This document shows positions 7,404 to 16,544 of a stretch of DNA of 64,000 bases, in pieces. The stretch is taken from positions 5,580,292 to 5,644,291 of the forward strand of contig NZ_CP022163.1 in assembly GCF_002305855.1 (NCBI RefSeq). The letters are read 5' to 3'. The translations under genes were made by a program, and so were the position numbers. How positions within the stretch are numbered: position 1 is the stretch's first letter; the number at the start of each line of letters is the position of its first letter. The stretch comes from Melittangium boletus DSM 14713 (GTDB taxonomy: Bacteria; Myxococcota; Myxococcia; Myxococcales; Myxococcaceae). The notes beneath the pieces were generated by a model, which was not told the DNA's origin, ran no database searches, and was given only the letters and a program-made list of their open reading frames with translations.

Positions 7404-8791
7404 GCGCCCGCGCGTCCATCCGGGGCTACCGCGTGGGCTTCCTGTTCGCGGTGATGCTGCTGTCGGCGGTGGCGGGCTTCACGCTCTGGACGGAGGTGCG
7501 CACGAGCCATGACGTGGCCATGCGCTTCCAGGAGGCGTTGGACCGGGCGGGTCTCATTGGCCGCATCCGGGTGGACGCCATCTCCCTGGAGTCCGCCATC
7601 GAGGCCCACATCCGCGCCACCGATGACTCCGAGCGGCAGGCCGCTAACGAGGTGATGGAGGACATCCTCGCGGACGTGCGCGAGGCCTCTCACGAGTACA
7701 CGCGCACCCTGCCCCGGGAAGACACGCTGGTGGTGTGGCAGCGCTTCAACCAGGCCTGCAACCGCCTGGCCGAGCAGGTGCGTGCCGCGGCGCTCCTGTC
7801 CAACCGTCAGGAGGCCGAGCGGGCGAGGCACCACCTGGTCGCCCAGGTGCGTCCGGTGGCCGAGGAGATCGACGGACTGGCGGGCCAGCTCACGAAGGAG
7901 AACGCGGACGAGTCGCGCATGTTGCTCAGCCACCTGGCGTCGCTGCGCGCGCGCAACCTGGGCTTCGGTGGTGGGGTGACGTTGGTGGCGATGCTGGTGT
8001 CCCTGGTGGTGGGCCTGCACATCACCTCGGTGCTCGGGCGGCAGGACGCCACCATTCAAGCGCAGATGAAGGAGCTGGACCGGCGCAACCAGGAGCTGGA
8101 TGCCTTCACCCAGCGCGTGGCGCATGACCTGATGGGGCCGCTGTCGCCGCTCAAGGGGTACCTGACGCTCTTGCGCCGCTCGGGCGCGGTGAAGGACGCG
8201 CAGGCGCTGGAGCTGGTGTCGCTGTCCGAGTCCAGCGCGGTGCGCATGGGGGAGCTCATCGAGGCGCTGCTGCGCTTCTGCCGCTCGGGGACGCGGGGCG
8301 AGCGCATGGTGGGCGAGCTGGACACGGCGGTGACCACGCTGCTGCTCGAGGTGAGCCAGACGGCCGCCGCGCAAGGCGTGGCGCTCGAGCGCGATGTGAG
8401 CGCGGGGGTGAAGGTGGCGTGCCCCTCCCAGCTCCTGCAGCTCATCGCGCAGAACCTGTTGTCCAACGCGGTGAAGTACACGGCGGGCCGCCCCGAGGCG
8501 CGGGTGAGCGTGCGGGTGGGGCGCGAGGGCGGCGAGGCGGTGCTGGAGGTGAGCGACAACGGCGTGGGCATGAGCGAGGACACGCAGGGCAAACTTTTCC
8601 AGCCCTTCTTCCGCGCGCCGGAGACGCGGGGGATTCCCGGCCATGGACTGGGGCTGGCCACCACCCGGCGTCTGGTGGAAGCACATGAGGGCACGTTGCT
8701 GTTGCGCTCGACGCCTGGCGCGGGTACCCGGGTGACGGTGCGTTTTCCACTCGCGGCCGAGGCCGCGCCCGCCGTCCTTGGAGTGGGTTAG
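7400..8791 (+). CDS. Sensor histidine kinase paired with NtrC-type regulator
   Basis: 463 aa from GTG 7400, which overlaps the previous stop. Membrane helix 1 is at about 12-31, followed by an all-helical periplasmic domain (about 33-187, resembling four-helix-bundle sensors) and helix 2 at about 188-208. The H-box VAHDLMGPLSPLKG carries His242. The catalytic domain has N-box LIAQNLLSNAVKY, G1 DNGVGM, F-box FQPFF and G2 GHGLGLATT. The response regulator follows directly (TAG then ATG with no gap), making a classic two-component operon. The signal is unknown; the cognate output is probably the nearby sigma-54 promoters. Confidence 0.93.
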   Translation: MSARASIRGYRVGFLFAVMLLSAVAGFTLWTEVRTSHDVAMRFQEALDRAGLIGRIRVDAISLESAIEAHIRATDDSERQAANEVMEDILADVREASHEYTRTLPREDTLVVWQRFNQACNRLAEQVRAAALLSNRQEAERARHHLVAQVRPVAEEIDGLAGQLTKENADESRMLLSHLASLRARNLGFGGGVTLVAMLVSLVVGLHITSVLGRQDATIQAQMKELDRRNQELDAFTQRVAHDLMGPLSPLKGYLTLLRRSGAVKDAQALELVSLSESSAVRMGELIEALLRFCRSGTRGERMVGELDTAVTTLLLEVSQTAAAQGVALERDVSAGVKVACPSQLLQLIAQNLLSNAVKYTAGRPEARVSVRVGREGGEAVLEVSDNGVGMSEDTQGKLFQPFFRAPETRGIPGHGLGLATTRRLVEAHEGTLLLRSTPGAGTRVTVRFPLAAEAAPAVLGVG

Positions 8792-10135
8792 ATGAGTCCC
8801 GCCGCCCGAATCCTCGTCGTCGACGATGACCCTCACGCGAGGGATTTGCTCAAGCGCCTGCTCGGCATGCTGGGCGAGGTGTCACAGGCCTCGGATCCGA
8901 AGATGGCCGCGACGCGTCTGAGCGAGGAGGGCCCGTTCGACCTGGTCTTCACCGACATGATGATGCCGAACGCGGGGGATGGGCTCATCGTGCTCAACGA
9001 GGTGCGCGCGCACCTGCCGGACACGCCCGTCATCGTGGTGACGGCGTTCGGCAACATCGAGGGCGCGCTGGACAGCATCCAGCAGGGCGCCTTCGACTAC
9101 CTGTCCAAGCCCTTCGACGTGGACGCCATCGTGCGCGTGGCCCGGCGGGCGCTGGAGCAGAAGCGGCTGGTGGAGGAGAACCGCTCGCTGCGCAAGCAGG
9201 TGGAGCGCGGCGCCATGGTGGGCCGCAGTCCGGCGCTGCTGGAGGTGTACAAGCAGGTGGCGCGGGCGGCGGCCACGGCGGTGCCCGTGCTCATCACCGG
9301 CGAGACGGGCACGGGCAAGGAGATGGTGGCGCGGGCGCTGCACCGGCGCTCCCCGCGCTCCAATGGCCCGTTCATCCCGGTGGACTGTGGCGCCATCTCC
9401 GAGTCGCTGATGGAGAGCGAGCTGTTCGGCCATGCGCGGGGCTCGTTCACGGGCGCCACGGGCGCGAGGCGGGGCCTGTTCGAGGAGGCCCACGGGGGCA
9501 CGCTCTTCCTGGACGAGATTGGCGACGTGGGCCCCAAGGTGCAGGCGCAGCTGTTGCGCGCGTTGCAGGAGGGGGAGATCCGCCGGGTGGGCGAGAGCGC
9601 GCCCGTGAAGGTGGACGTGCGGGTGGTGGCGGCGACGAACAAGGACCTGAAGGCCCGGGTGGCCGAGGGACTGTTCCGCGAGGATCTGCTCTACCGCCTG
9701 GACGTGGTGCACCTGCAACTGCCGCCCCTGCGCGAGCGCCGCGAGGACATTCCCGCGTTGGTGGAGCACTTCGCCGCGCTGCAGGCGCGGGGCGGGGTGG
9801 CGCCGGTGGTGGCGAGCGAGGCGATGGCGCGGCTGACGGCCTATGACTGGCCGGGCAACGTGCGGCAGTTGGAGAACGTGGTGGCGCGCGCGCTCGCGTT
9901 GAACGTGACGGGGGTGTTGGGTCCGCCGGACTTCCCCGAGCCCATTGGCGACGCGCCGCGGAAGCTCAGCGGCCTCACCGGGGACATGCCGAGCCTGGCG
10001 GAGCTGTCCCGGCGGTACGCGGCCCATGTGCTCCAGCACGTGGGCGGCAACAAGAGCGAGGCGGCGCGCCTGTTGGATGTGGACCGCAAGACGCTCTACA
10101 AGCTGCTCGAGGCGCACGAGCCGGCGGGAGAGTAG
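8792..10135 (+). CDS. Sigma-54-dependent response regulator (NtrC family)
   Basis: 447 aa. Receiver domain at 1-120 with acidic pocket DDD (11-13), phospho-acceptor Asp55 (FTDMMMP) and Lys106. AAA+ domain at about 142-375 with Walker A GETGTGKE (170-177), the sigma-54-contacting loop as GSFTGA (217-222, the common Ser variant of GAFTGA), Walker B GGTLFLDEI (235-243) and arginine-finger region FREDLLYRL. The Fis-type helix-turn-helix at the C-terminus (NKSEAARLLDVDRKTLYKLL) binds upstream sites. It is cotranscribed with its kinase and only 2 kb from two GG-N10-GC promoters carrying shared dyads, which makes those its best candidate targets. Confidence 0.95.
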   Translation: MSPAARILVVDDDPHARDLLKRLLGMLGEVSQASDPKMAATRLSEEGPFDLVFTDMMMPNAGDGLIVLNEVRAHLPDTPVIVVTAFGNIEGALDSIQQGAFDYLSKPFDVDAIVRVARRALEQKRLVEENRSLRKQVERGAMVGRSPALLEVYKQVARAAATAVPVLITGETGTGKEMVARALHRRSPRSNGPFIPVDCGAISESLMESELFGHARGSFTGATGARRGLFEEAHGGTLFLDEIGDVGPKVQAQLLRALQEGEIRRVGESAPVKVDVRVVAATNKDLKARVAEGLFREDLLYRLDVVHLQLPPLRERREDIPALVEHFAALQARGGVAPVVASEAMARLTAYDWPGNVRQLENVVARALALNVTGVLGPPDFPEPIGDAPRKLSGLTGDMPSLAELSRRYAAHVLQHVGGNKSEAARLLDVDRKTLYKLLEAHEPAGE

Positions 10136-10138
10136 GGC

Positions 10139-10552
10139 TCAGCCCACCACGGAGACCGTCACCCGGCGCTGATGGGGCGAGGTGCGGTGCTCCCAGACGT
10201 AGAGGCCCTGCCAGGTGCCCAGGTGGGCCTTGCCGCCCTTGATGGGCACGCTCAGCGAGTTCTGCGTCAGCACCGTGCGCACGTGCGCGGGCATGTCATC
10301 GGGGCCCTCCGCGTCGTGGCGGAAGAGCGGATCGCCGTCCTTCACCAGGCGGGAGAAGAAGGCCTCCAGATCCTCGCGCACATCCGGATCCGCGTTCTCG
10401 CACAGGAGCAGGGACGCGCTCGTGTGGTGCAGGAAGACGGTGCACAGGCCCTGGTCCGCACCGCTCTCCGCCACCGCTCGCTGCACCTCGGCCGTGATGT
10501 CGTGGAAGCCCCGGCCTCGCGTCGCCACCGTCCATTCCTTCGCGTGATACAT
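10139..10552 (-). CDS. YjbQ/UPF0047 family protein
   Basis: 137 aa, the usual length for this family, with the signature FLHHTSASLLLCENADPDV and the C-terminal block LGTWQGLYVWEHR. Members (E. coli YjbQ) have weak thiamine-phosphate-synthase activity in vitro and an uncertain physiological role. ATG 10552 was chosen because it begins the family N-terminus; longer frames upstream overlap the next gene. Its stop lies 3 bp from that of the convergent activator gene. The carboxylesterase gene upstream ends 29 bp away, so both may be in one transcript. Confidence 0.9.
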   Translation of the reverse strand: MYHAKEWTVATRGRGFHDITAEVQRAVAESGADQGLCTVFLHHTSASLLLCENADPDVREDLEAFFSRLVKDGDPLFRHDAEGPDDMPAHVRTVLTQNSLSVPIKGGKAHLGTWQGLYVWEHRTSPHQRRVTVSVVG

Positions 10553-10581
10553 GGCTCGCTCCTGTCCGGGGCCGGGGTTCG

Positions 10582-11316
10582 TCAGCGCTTCTGCAAACGG
10601 ATGTGGATGAACTCCGCCAGCCGCTGCAGCTCTTCCGGCGCGATGGTGTGAGGCCCGTCGAAGGGCAGGAAGTCCACCAGCAGGCCCGCCTCCTTCAACA
10701 AGTCGCGCAGCTTCTCGGCCTGGGCGAAGGCGAGCATGTCGTCGTACCGCCCGTGGGCCTGGAGCACCGGCAGGCCCTTGCGCTTCGCGGCCCACTTCTT
10801 CCACTCGTCCTGGCAGATGAGTGTGCCCGACAGGATGCACAACCCCGCCGGGGCCTCCTCCAGACGCAGCGCCAGGTCCGTCGTCACCATGCCGCCCTGG
10901 CTGAAGCCCCCCAGGACGATCTTCCCGTAGGGCAGCTTCGTCGCCACCGACAGCGCCGACAGCAGGCTCGTCAGCGCACGCCGGGTTTGCGCGAGCCCTT
11001 CGGGGACGGTCTTCTGGACGACGTTCCAGTCATGTTCCCGCCCTATCGCTAGCTCGGGGGACAGGTGGAACCAGGCCCGGCCCGAGGGCATCCCCAGGGA
11101 CGCGAGCGACAAGGGGGCGGCGGGAAAGACGAACCGCACCTTGGACCCCAGCTCCGGCTGGCTCTCCACCAATTCGCGCGCCAGGGGCACCAGGTCCGTC
11201 GCCGGAGCCCCGTAGCCATGGCACAGCACCACCGCCAGCTCGGGGTTCTTCCCCTCGGGGATCGCGTCGACCACCTGGCAGTCCAGCTCTCCGAGTCGCG
11301 TGCTCACTCGTCGCAT
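10582..11316 (-). CDS. Phospholipase/carboxylesterase (alpha/beta hydrolase)
   Basis: 244-aa cytoplasmic serine hydrolase of the acyl-protein thioesterase/carboxylesterase family. Oxyanion segment LCHGYGAPATDL, nucleophile elbow GGFSQGG with Ser139, acid Asp192 or Asp193 (HGRYDDM) and His223 (DGPHTI) are all present, so it should be active. No signal peptide. The exact ester substrate cannot be read from sequence. It lies in a minus-strand row with the cyclophilin gene (12 bp upstream) and YjbQ, probably an operon. Confidence 0.9.
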   Translation of the reverse strand: MRRVSTRLGELDCQVVDAIPEGKNPELAVVLCHGYGAPATDLVPLARELVESQPELGSKVRFVFPAAPLSLASLGMPSGRAWFHLSPELAIGREHDWNVVQKTVPEGLAQTRRALTSLLSALSVATKLPYGKIVLGGFSQGGMVTTDLALRLEEAPAGLCILSGTLICQDEWKKWAAKRKGLPVLQAHGRYDDMLAFAQAEKLRDLLKEAGLLVDFLPFDGPHTIAPEELQRLAEFIHIRLQKR

Positions 11317-11328
11317 GGTTCGCGCTCC

Positions 11329-12147
11329 TTACTTGGGCTGCGTGTCGCTGAGGGTGACCTTCTTGAGCACCACGTCCTTCACCGGCTTGTCCATGGGGCC
11401 CGTCTGCACCTTGGACATGGCCTCCACCACGTCATAGCCCTTCACCACCTCGCCGAAGATGGTGTGCCCGCCGTTGAGGTGGCCGGGCGTGGAAACGGTG
11501 ATGAAGAACTGGCTGCCGTTGCTCTGCGTGCCCCGGCCCCGGTTGGCCATGGCGAGCAGGCCCGGTTTGTCGAATCTCCGGCCGCTCTGGAACTCGTCCT
11601 CGAAGTTGTAGCCCGGCGTGCCCGTGCCCGTGCCCAGCGCGTCTCCGCCCTGGATCATGAAGCCCGGGATGATGCGGTGGAAGATGATGTTCTGGTACAG
11701 GGGCGTCTTCTGCTGGAGCTTGCCCGTGCGCGGGTCCGTCCACTCCTGCTCGCCGTTGGCCAGGCCCACGAAGTTGGCCACCGTGAGGGGCGCGTCCTTC
11801 GCGAACAGCTTCACCACGATGTTGCCCTGGTTCGTCACCATCGTGGCGTACAGGTCCTTGCCCTCGAGCGCCTTCTTCTGCCAGGGGCCGGGCTTCTCCG
11901 CCGGAGGGCGCGTGCGGGGCGCCGCGCTGGCGCCGTGCTCGGGCTGCTCCCCGGCGGGGGGGGGAGGCGTCTCGGTTGGAGGAGGCGTGGGCGCCGGGGT
12001 CGCGGGGGTGGGCGTCGTCTGGCTCTGCGCGCCCGTCGTCGAGGGCGGCGTCTGGGTCTTCGCGGGAGCCGGCGGGGCGGCCTTCTCCTCGGTGCAGGCC
12101 GTCAGCGTGAGCAGGAGGAGTCCGGTCTTCAAGAGGGGCATGCGCAT
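11329..12147 (-). CDS. Cyclophilin-type peptidyl-prolyl isomerase lipoprotein
   Basis: 272 aa. Lipoprotein signal with box LTAC (Cys18), then a Pro/Thr-rich linker of about 75 residues, probably a tether through the periplasm, then a cyclophilin domain from about residue 97. Active-site features include FHRIIPGFMIQGGD, the GSQFFITVS block and GGHTIFGEVVKG. It should catalyse cis-trans isomerisation of X-Pro bonds at the membrane surface and assist folding of envelope proteins. The upstream region (12148-12334) is shared with the divergent lipase-CHAT gene and contains an 8-bp inverted repeat at 12212-12252. Confidence 0.93.
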   Translation of the reverse strand: MRMPLLKTGLLLLTLTACTEEKAAPPAPAKTQTPPSTTGAQSQTTPTPATPAPTPPPTETPPPPAGEQPEHGASAAPRTRPPAEKPGPWQKKALEGKDLYATMVTNQGNIVVKLFAKDAPLTVANFVGLANGEQEWTDPRTGKLQQKTPLYQNIIFHRIIPGFMIQGGDALGTGTGTPGYNFEDEFQSGRRFDKPGLLAMANRGRGTQSNGSQFFITVSTPGHLNGGHTIFGEVVKGYDVVEAMSKVQTGPMDKPVKDVVLKKVTLSDTQPK

Positions 12148-12211
12148 GGGTTGGGCATCCTACAGAGCGAAGCGGGGCTCGCAACCGCGACGTCCCGGGA
12201 ATGAGCCGGTC

Positions 12212-12252
12212 TGAACGCTCATTCAGCGGCGCGAGGCGTCCGGAAGCGTTCA
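12212..12252. promoter_or_regulatory. Inverted repeat in divergent promoter region
   Basis: TGAACGCT (12212-12219) and AGCGTTCA (12245-12252) form a perfect 8-bp inverted repeat with a 25-nt spacer, midway between the cyclophilin and lipase-CHAT genes. A nearby tandem pair tcggatggg lies just downstream. It could be an operator or the stem of a leader; function unknown. Confidence 0.35.
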
Positions 12253-12334
12253 ATCCCTCACGCTGCCGCGTCTCGGATGGGTCGGATGGGAACTCTAGGA
12301 TTCCGGCTATCGTCAGTCCTCTAGGAGGAAGCCC

Positions 12335-15300
12335 ATGGCCGCCGTCATCAAGGATGTCGTCGTTCTCCTGCCGGGTCTGCTCGGCAGCGTGCTGCAGCGC
12401 GAGGGCAAGGAAATCTGGGGCCTGTCGGGCAGCGCCATCTTCCGCGCTCTCTTCAGCGGCCTGGGCAGCGTGAAGTCGCTCACCCTCAAGTCCGACAGCG
12501 GAGGGGAACTCGCGGATGACGGCGTGGAGGCCACCTCGGTGCTCCCCGACACGCACCTCATCCCCGGCCTGTGGAAGGTGGATGGGTACACCCGCGTGGC
12601 CGAGACGCTGGTGGGCCGGCTCGGTCTCATTCCGGGCGCCAATTTCTTCGAGTTCCCCTACGACTGGCGGCGCGACATCCGCTTCACCGCGAAGCGGCTC
12701 GCCCGCGAGTCCGCGCGCTGGCTGCACACGTGGCGTCACAGCCACGGCGGCTCGCCGGATGCGCGGCTCATCCTGGTGGGCCACTCCATGGGCGGCATCG
12801 TCGCGCGCTACTTCCTCGAGTGCCTCGAGGGCTGGAAGGACACGCGCGCGCTCATCACCTTCGGTACGCCGCACCGCGGCTCCTTCATGGCGCTGCATGC
12901 GCTCGCGGTGGGCTTCCGCAAGGACCTGGGCCCCGTCAACCTCGTGGACCTGACGGAGATGGTGCGCTCGCTGCCTTCCGCCTACCAACTGCTGCCCATG
13001 TACCCGTGCGTGCAACTGCCGGACGGGCGGATGGTGCGTCCGGGCGAGGCCGCGGCCATTGGCCAGATGGATCCCTCGAAGGCCGCCCAGGGGCTCGCCT
13101 TCCAGCGGGAGATCATGAGCGCGGTGGAGTCCAACGCGAGGAACACCGACTACCTCGAGCGGGGCTACCACCTGCACCCCGTGGTGGGCACCTTCCAGCC
13201 CACGATGCAGGGCGCCCGGCTCAACGCCGCCGGGGGACTGGACATGCTCTGGAGCGAGCCGGACGGCGCGGATCACGGAGGTGACGGCACCGTGCCGCGC
13301 GTCTCCGCCCTGCCCCTGGAGGAGCGCCACCAGGTGCGCGCCATGTACAGCCCCACGGCCCACGCCTCGCTGCAGAACGCCTTCGAGGTGCTGGCCCACG
13401 TGGAGGGCGTCATCACTGGCCAGCACCTCCAGCTCGACAAGTACCGCGACTCGTTGTTCGGACCCGCGCCGCGCATGCTGTCCTTGCGCATGGAGGACGC
13501 GTTCGGCCATGACGAGCCCGTGCCGGTGCGCGTGCGGCCCTCGGCCGAGCCAGTGGCGCTCCGGGCGTACGTCTCCCATGTGAAGACGGGAGAGTCCTTC
13601 ACGGAAGCGCTGGTTCGTGGCCCGGATGGCGCGCACGAGGGCACGTTCCGTCCGCTCCCGCCCGGCCTGTACCGCGTGAGCGTCAAGGGCGGCCCCGAGG
13701 TCATCCCCGTGACCGATGTCTTCGCCGTCTTCCACCGCGCGGGCGAGTTGCCGGACGACGAGGAGCCGCGGGAGTTCTCGGTGAGCCCGGGGGGTGTACC
13801 CGCGCCGGAGTGGCGGTCCGCGGAGCCCCCGTCCGGGAATGTCTCGCTGGAGCACGCGGCGAAGCTGACGGTGAAGGACGAGGGACAGACCATCACGCGC
13901 TACCCCTCGGTGGAACCGCTCATTCCCGCGCGCCCGGGACAAGCGCTGCCCCTGATGGTGGACCTGGCGCTCGCGGAGGTGGGCGCGGAGACGGAGTCCT
14001 CGGGCGTGCAGATGGCCGGGCTCGCGGCCGACTGGAAGGAACTGCCCGTCAAGGTGCGCTTGTTGTGCGCGGAGATGACGTTCCGGCCCGGAGCGGACAC
14101 GGGCGTGGTGCTGGTGCGGCGCAATGACAGCTCCATCGCGGCCACCCTCACCGGCACCGTGAACCCGGGTGCTTCGGGCGAGCTCACCGTGGTGGCCACT
14201 TTCGAATACGAGGGCCGCTTCTGCGGCGCGGCCCGCCGGCGCGTCCCCGTCGAGTCCTCGGGCACGGGAGGCCCGGGCCCGTCCACGCCTCGCTCCCCCT
14301 CGACGCCCTCGTCGGGAGGCATGGGCGGCATGGCCTCGGCGTCCACGCGGGTGGAGGACGAGGGCCGGGGCACATTCAGCGTGGAGGCGGGAGCCCAGAA
14401 GCCGCACCTGACGGTGCAGATCCACCGCCTGGACCCTGGCAATCCCCAGCGGCTGTACTGGACGCTCCATGTGGCGGTGCCGTGCGAGGGATTGCCGGCC
14501 CGGCTCTCGGGCGACCAGAACCTGGGGAGCGATCCGGCGGCTTTCTTCCAGAGCGTGGCCAATACCGCGCGCGAGCTGCGCTCGGGCGAGCACTTCGCCT
14601 GGTTCCTGGGACTCGGCAAGCTGCTCTACCAGCGCGCGCCCACCGTCTTCCGGGAGACGTACAAGGCGCTGCGCCAGCAGTACGGGGTGGGCTTCCCCAT
14701 CCAGTTCATCACCGATGATCCGCACGTGCCCTGGGAGTTGATGGCGCCCGCGGACGTGCCGGGCGCGGAGCTGTTGTGCATGGAGCACCCGGTGGCGCGT
14801 TGGCTGCTCGATTACCAGACGTCGCTCACGTCGCGCCTGACGCGGGGGGACATCCTCACCATCGCGCCGGACTACCAGTTCCATCCGCACCTGGCGCCCC
14901 TGCCCCAGGCGCAGGAGGAGTCGCGGCAGTTGTCCAGGCGCTTTCGCGCGGTGAAGGTCGCGGGCCGCCGCCAGCCCCTCATGAGCCTGCTGGGCGGGAG
15001 CTATCCGAACCGGGTGGGGCTGCTGCACTTCGCCGGGCATGGCAAGTACAGCGTGAACAACGAGGTGTCTCCCTCGTGCGTCTACCTGGAGGATGGGGAT
15101 TTGAAGACGCTCGAGGTGCGCAGCTCGTTCACCATGCTGGGCATGAAGTCCCGGCCGCTCGTCATCTTCAATGCCTGTGAGGTGGGCACGGCCACGGACA
15201 TGCTCGGTGGCATCGGCGGATGGGCGGAGACCTTCGTGAGCGAGAAGTTCGCGGGCTTCATCGCGCCCCTGTGGCCGGTGCAGGACGCGCATGCGCGCAC

Positions 15301-15460
15301 CGCGGTGGAGCAGTTGGTGACGGACTTGTGGGAGAATCACACGCCCGTGGGCGAGGCCTTGCGGCGCTTGCGCCAACGCGAGGCGAAGACGTCGCCCACG
15401 TATTTGTCCTACGTGTACGTGGGCGATGTGATGGCGCGCTTCGCCCAGGCGACGGCGTGA
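12335..15460 (+). CDS. LCAT-like lipase fused to CHAT (caspase-like) protease
   Basis: 1041 aa, no signal peptide, strong Shine-Dalgarno AGGAGGA just upstream. Residues 1-360 form an LCAT-like alpha/beta hydrolase: FPYDWRRD (107-114), nucleophile elbow GHSMGG with Ser151, Asp317 (GGDGTVP) and His343 (PTAHASLQN) complete the triad. Residues of about 380-700 are beta-rich linker domains with a Pro/Ser/Gly hinge near 645. The last 330 residues are a CHAT peptidase domain with catalytic His902 (HFAGHGKY) and Cys948 (IFNACE). Both enzymes look intact. LCAT-family proteins hydrolyse or transfer acyl chains of phospholipids; CHAT domains cleave proteins and act in bacterial immunity and cell death. 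A protease-controlled membrane-damaging effector is an inference. No sensor gene lies beside it. Confidence 0.88.
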   Translation: MAAVIKDVVVLLPGLLGSVLQREGKEIWGLSGSAIFRALFSGLGSVKSLTLKSDSGGELADDGVEATSVLPDTHLIPGLWKVDGYTRVAETLVGRLGLIPGANFFEFPYDWRRDIRFTAKRLARESARWLHTWRHSHGGSPDARLILVGHSMGGIVARYFLECLEGWKDTRALITFGTPHRGSFMALHALAVGFRKDLGPVNLVDLTEMVRSLPSAYQLLPMYPCVQLPDGRMVRPGEAAAIGQMDPSKAAQGLAFQREIMSAVESNARNTDYLERGYHLHPVVGTFQPTMQGARLNAAGGLDMLWSEPDGADHGGDGTVPRVSALPLEERHQVRAMYSPTAHASLQNAFEVLAHVEGVITGQHLQLDKYRDSLFGPAPRMLSLRMEDAFGHDEPVPVRVRPSAEPVALRAYVSHVKTGESFTEALVRGPDGAHEGTFRPLPPGLYRVSVKGGPEVIPVTDVFAVFHRAGELPDDEEPREFSVSPGGVPAPEWRSAEPPSGNVSLEHAAKLTVKDEGQTITRYPSVEPLIPARPGQALPLMVDLALAEVGAETESSGVQMAGLAADWKELPVKVRLLCAEMTFRPGADTGVVLVRRNDSSIAATLTGTVNPGASGELTVVATFEYEGRFCGAARRRVPVESSGTGGPGPSTPRSPSTPSSGGMGGMASASTRVEDEGRGTFSVEAGAQKPHLTVQIHRLDPGNPQRLYWTLHVAVPCEGLPARLSGDQNLGSDPAAFFQSVANTARELRSGEHFAWFLGLGKLLYQRAPTVFRETYKALRQQYGVGFPIQFITDDPHVPWELMAPADVPGAELLCMEHPVARWLLDYQTSLTSRLTRGDILTIAPDYQFHPHLAPLPQAQEESRQLSRRFRAVKVAGRRQPLMSLLGGSYPNRVGLLHFAGHGKYSVNNEVSPSCVYLEDGDLKTLEVRSSFTMLGMKSRPLVIFNACEVGTATDMLGGIGGWAETFVSEKFAGFIAPLWPVQDAHARTAVEQLVTDLWENHTPVGEALRRLRQREAKTSPTYLSYVYVGDVMARFAQATA

Positions 15461-15493
15461 GGCGGAACTCCGGACGCGTTGAAGCACCGTGTC

Positions 15494-15528
15494 CTGGCGG
15501 ATGAGTCGGGGCACGGGCATCTCGCCAG
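15494..15528. terminator. Hairpin between convergent genes
   Basis: CTGGCGGATG (15494-15503) pairs with CATC-T-CGCCAG (15518-15528), a 10-bp stem with one bulge, in the 93-bp gap after the lipase-CHAT gene. There is no T-run on either side, so it is only a possible bidirectional terminator. Confidence 0.35.
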
Positions 15529-15553
15529 TGGCGCGGGTGTTCGCCTCGGTCTC

Positions 15554-16139
15554 CTATTCTTCCTGTCCCTCCTTGCTCTCGAGTCTCTTGGCGATGGAGA
15601 AGGGGAAGATGGCGCGATGGTGGATGTTCCGGTAGTACACCGCCAGGTGGTGTTCGCCCCCGATTTGGATGACGCTCTGCGCGGGGGGGGCCGCCTGACT
15701 GTTGAACCAGGTGTCTGCCTCCTCGCGCGTGTTGAATGCCGCCACCGCTGACGGAGGGCCCCGCTGAATCATTTCCTCAAGATAGAATTCTAGAGTCGGT
15801 TGCCGCACGAGCGAGCGGATGTTCCGCTCACGGAAGCTCATGACGACATGGTAGTCATTCGCGACCAATACATAGGCCGAATTGGGTGGCCTTGGACTCG
15901 CCTTCAACCAGGCATCCGCTTCGTCCGGTGTGTTGAATGCGGCGATGATTTCGAGGTGGGGCGTCCAATTGGATGTCCTCTCGATAGTCCGCGAATTCAT
16001 CGGCCAGACCCTCTCTCCAGATGAACCAGAGCGAGTCAATGGCGAGGTCAAACAACTCCTTTTCCTCTGGGGACTGAGAGTGACCCTGCGTCTTTCCAAG
16101 GAGTTCCTGCGCTTGGAGGATGCGGTCAAAAATTGTCAC
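15554..16139 (-). pseudogene. Frameshifted hypothetical protein with tandem AAFNT repeats
   Basis: GTG 16139 opens a frame MTIFDRILQAQELLGKTQGH that reads well to DIQLDAPP (near 15955). The homologous continuation then lies in another minus frame: LEIIAAFNTPDEADAWLK to the stop at 15554. Restoring one base in the CCCCACC stretch around 15953-15962 joins them as DAPPLEIIAAF. The continuation contains two copies of a unit (AAFNTPDEADAWL and AAFNTREEADTWF). The start overlaps the stop of the upstream lipoprotein gene (GTGA), so the pair was once coupled. No function known. Either a real loss-of-function frameshift or a sequencing error. Confidence 0.75.
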
Positions 16140-16468
16140 GGCACCACCGCATGGCAGTCGCGCTCACGAGCGGTTGCGAGCACGACGTGTCCATATTCCC
16201 CCTCCGCGCGTGGTTGAAATCCGAATCGCGCGAGGCCGAACTCCTCCACGGGACGCCAACTGTGCGTGACGTTCCCGAGGGGAGACTCCTGAATGGTGAG
16301 CACGTATCGCCCGAGTTCTTCGGGGGCGGGGGATCCGTTCTTGTTGGTCACTCCCATTGTTCCCTGGCTGCTTGGACCAGGAGTCCCTGGTCCCGACGCA
16401 CATCCGGGAATCAGTATCCCCAGGAGGGCCGCCGCCGTGACGGCCAGCGTGCAAGTCGCACTTTTCAT
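16136..16468 (-). CDS. Small predicted lipoprotein
   Basis: 110 aa from ATG 16468, which begins a lipoprotein signal (MKSATCTLAVTAAALLGILI then PGC). The mature part is about 85 residues with no family I recognise (ELGRYVLTIQESPLGNVTH near the middle). An in-frame start 36 bases upstream adds a non-signal extension and was rejected. Its stop overlaps the start of the frameshifted gene at 16139, so the two form a small operon; the intact lipoprotein may be a leftover partner. Confidence 0.65.
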   Translation of the reverse strand: MKSATCTLAVTAAALLGILIPGCASGPGTPGPSSQGTMGVTNKNGSPAPEELGRYVLTIQESPLGNVTHSWRPVEEFGLARFGFQPRAEGEYGHVVLATARERDCHAVVP

Positions 16469-16544
16469 GAGACCCAAGCTATGGGGGCAAGGAGAGCGAC
16501 GCAAGAACCCAGAGGTGCGAGGGGCCAGGCATGGAGGACCCGCG

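Noticed and set aside
11432..15520. Minus-strand frame of about 1362 codons across the lipase-CHAT gene
   Set aside because: Antisense to an intact two-domain enzyme and running into the cyclophilin gene in another frame; His/Arg/Gln-rich and without domains.
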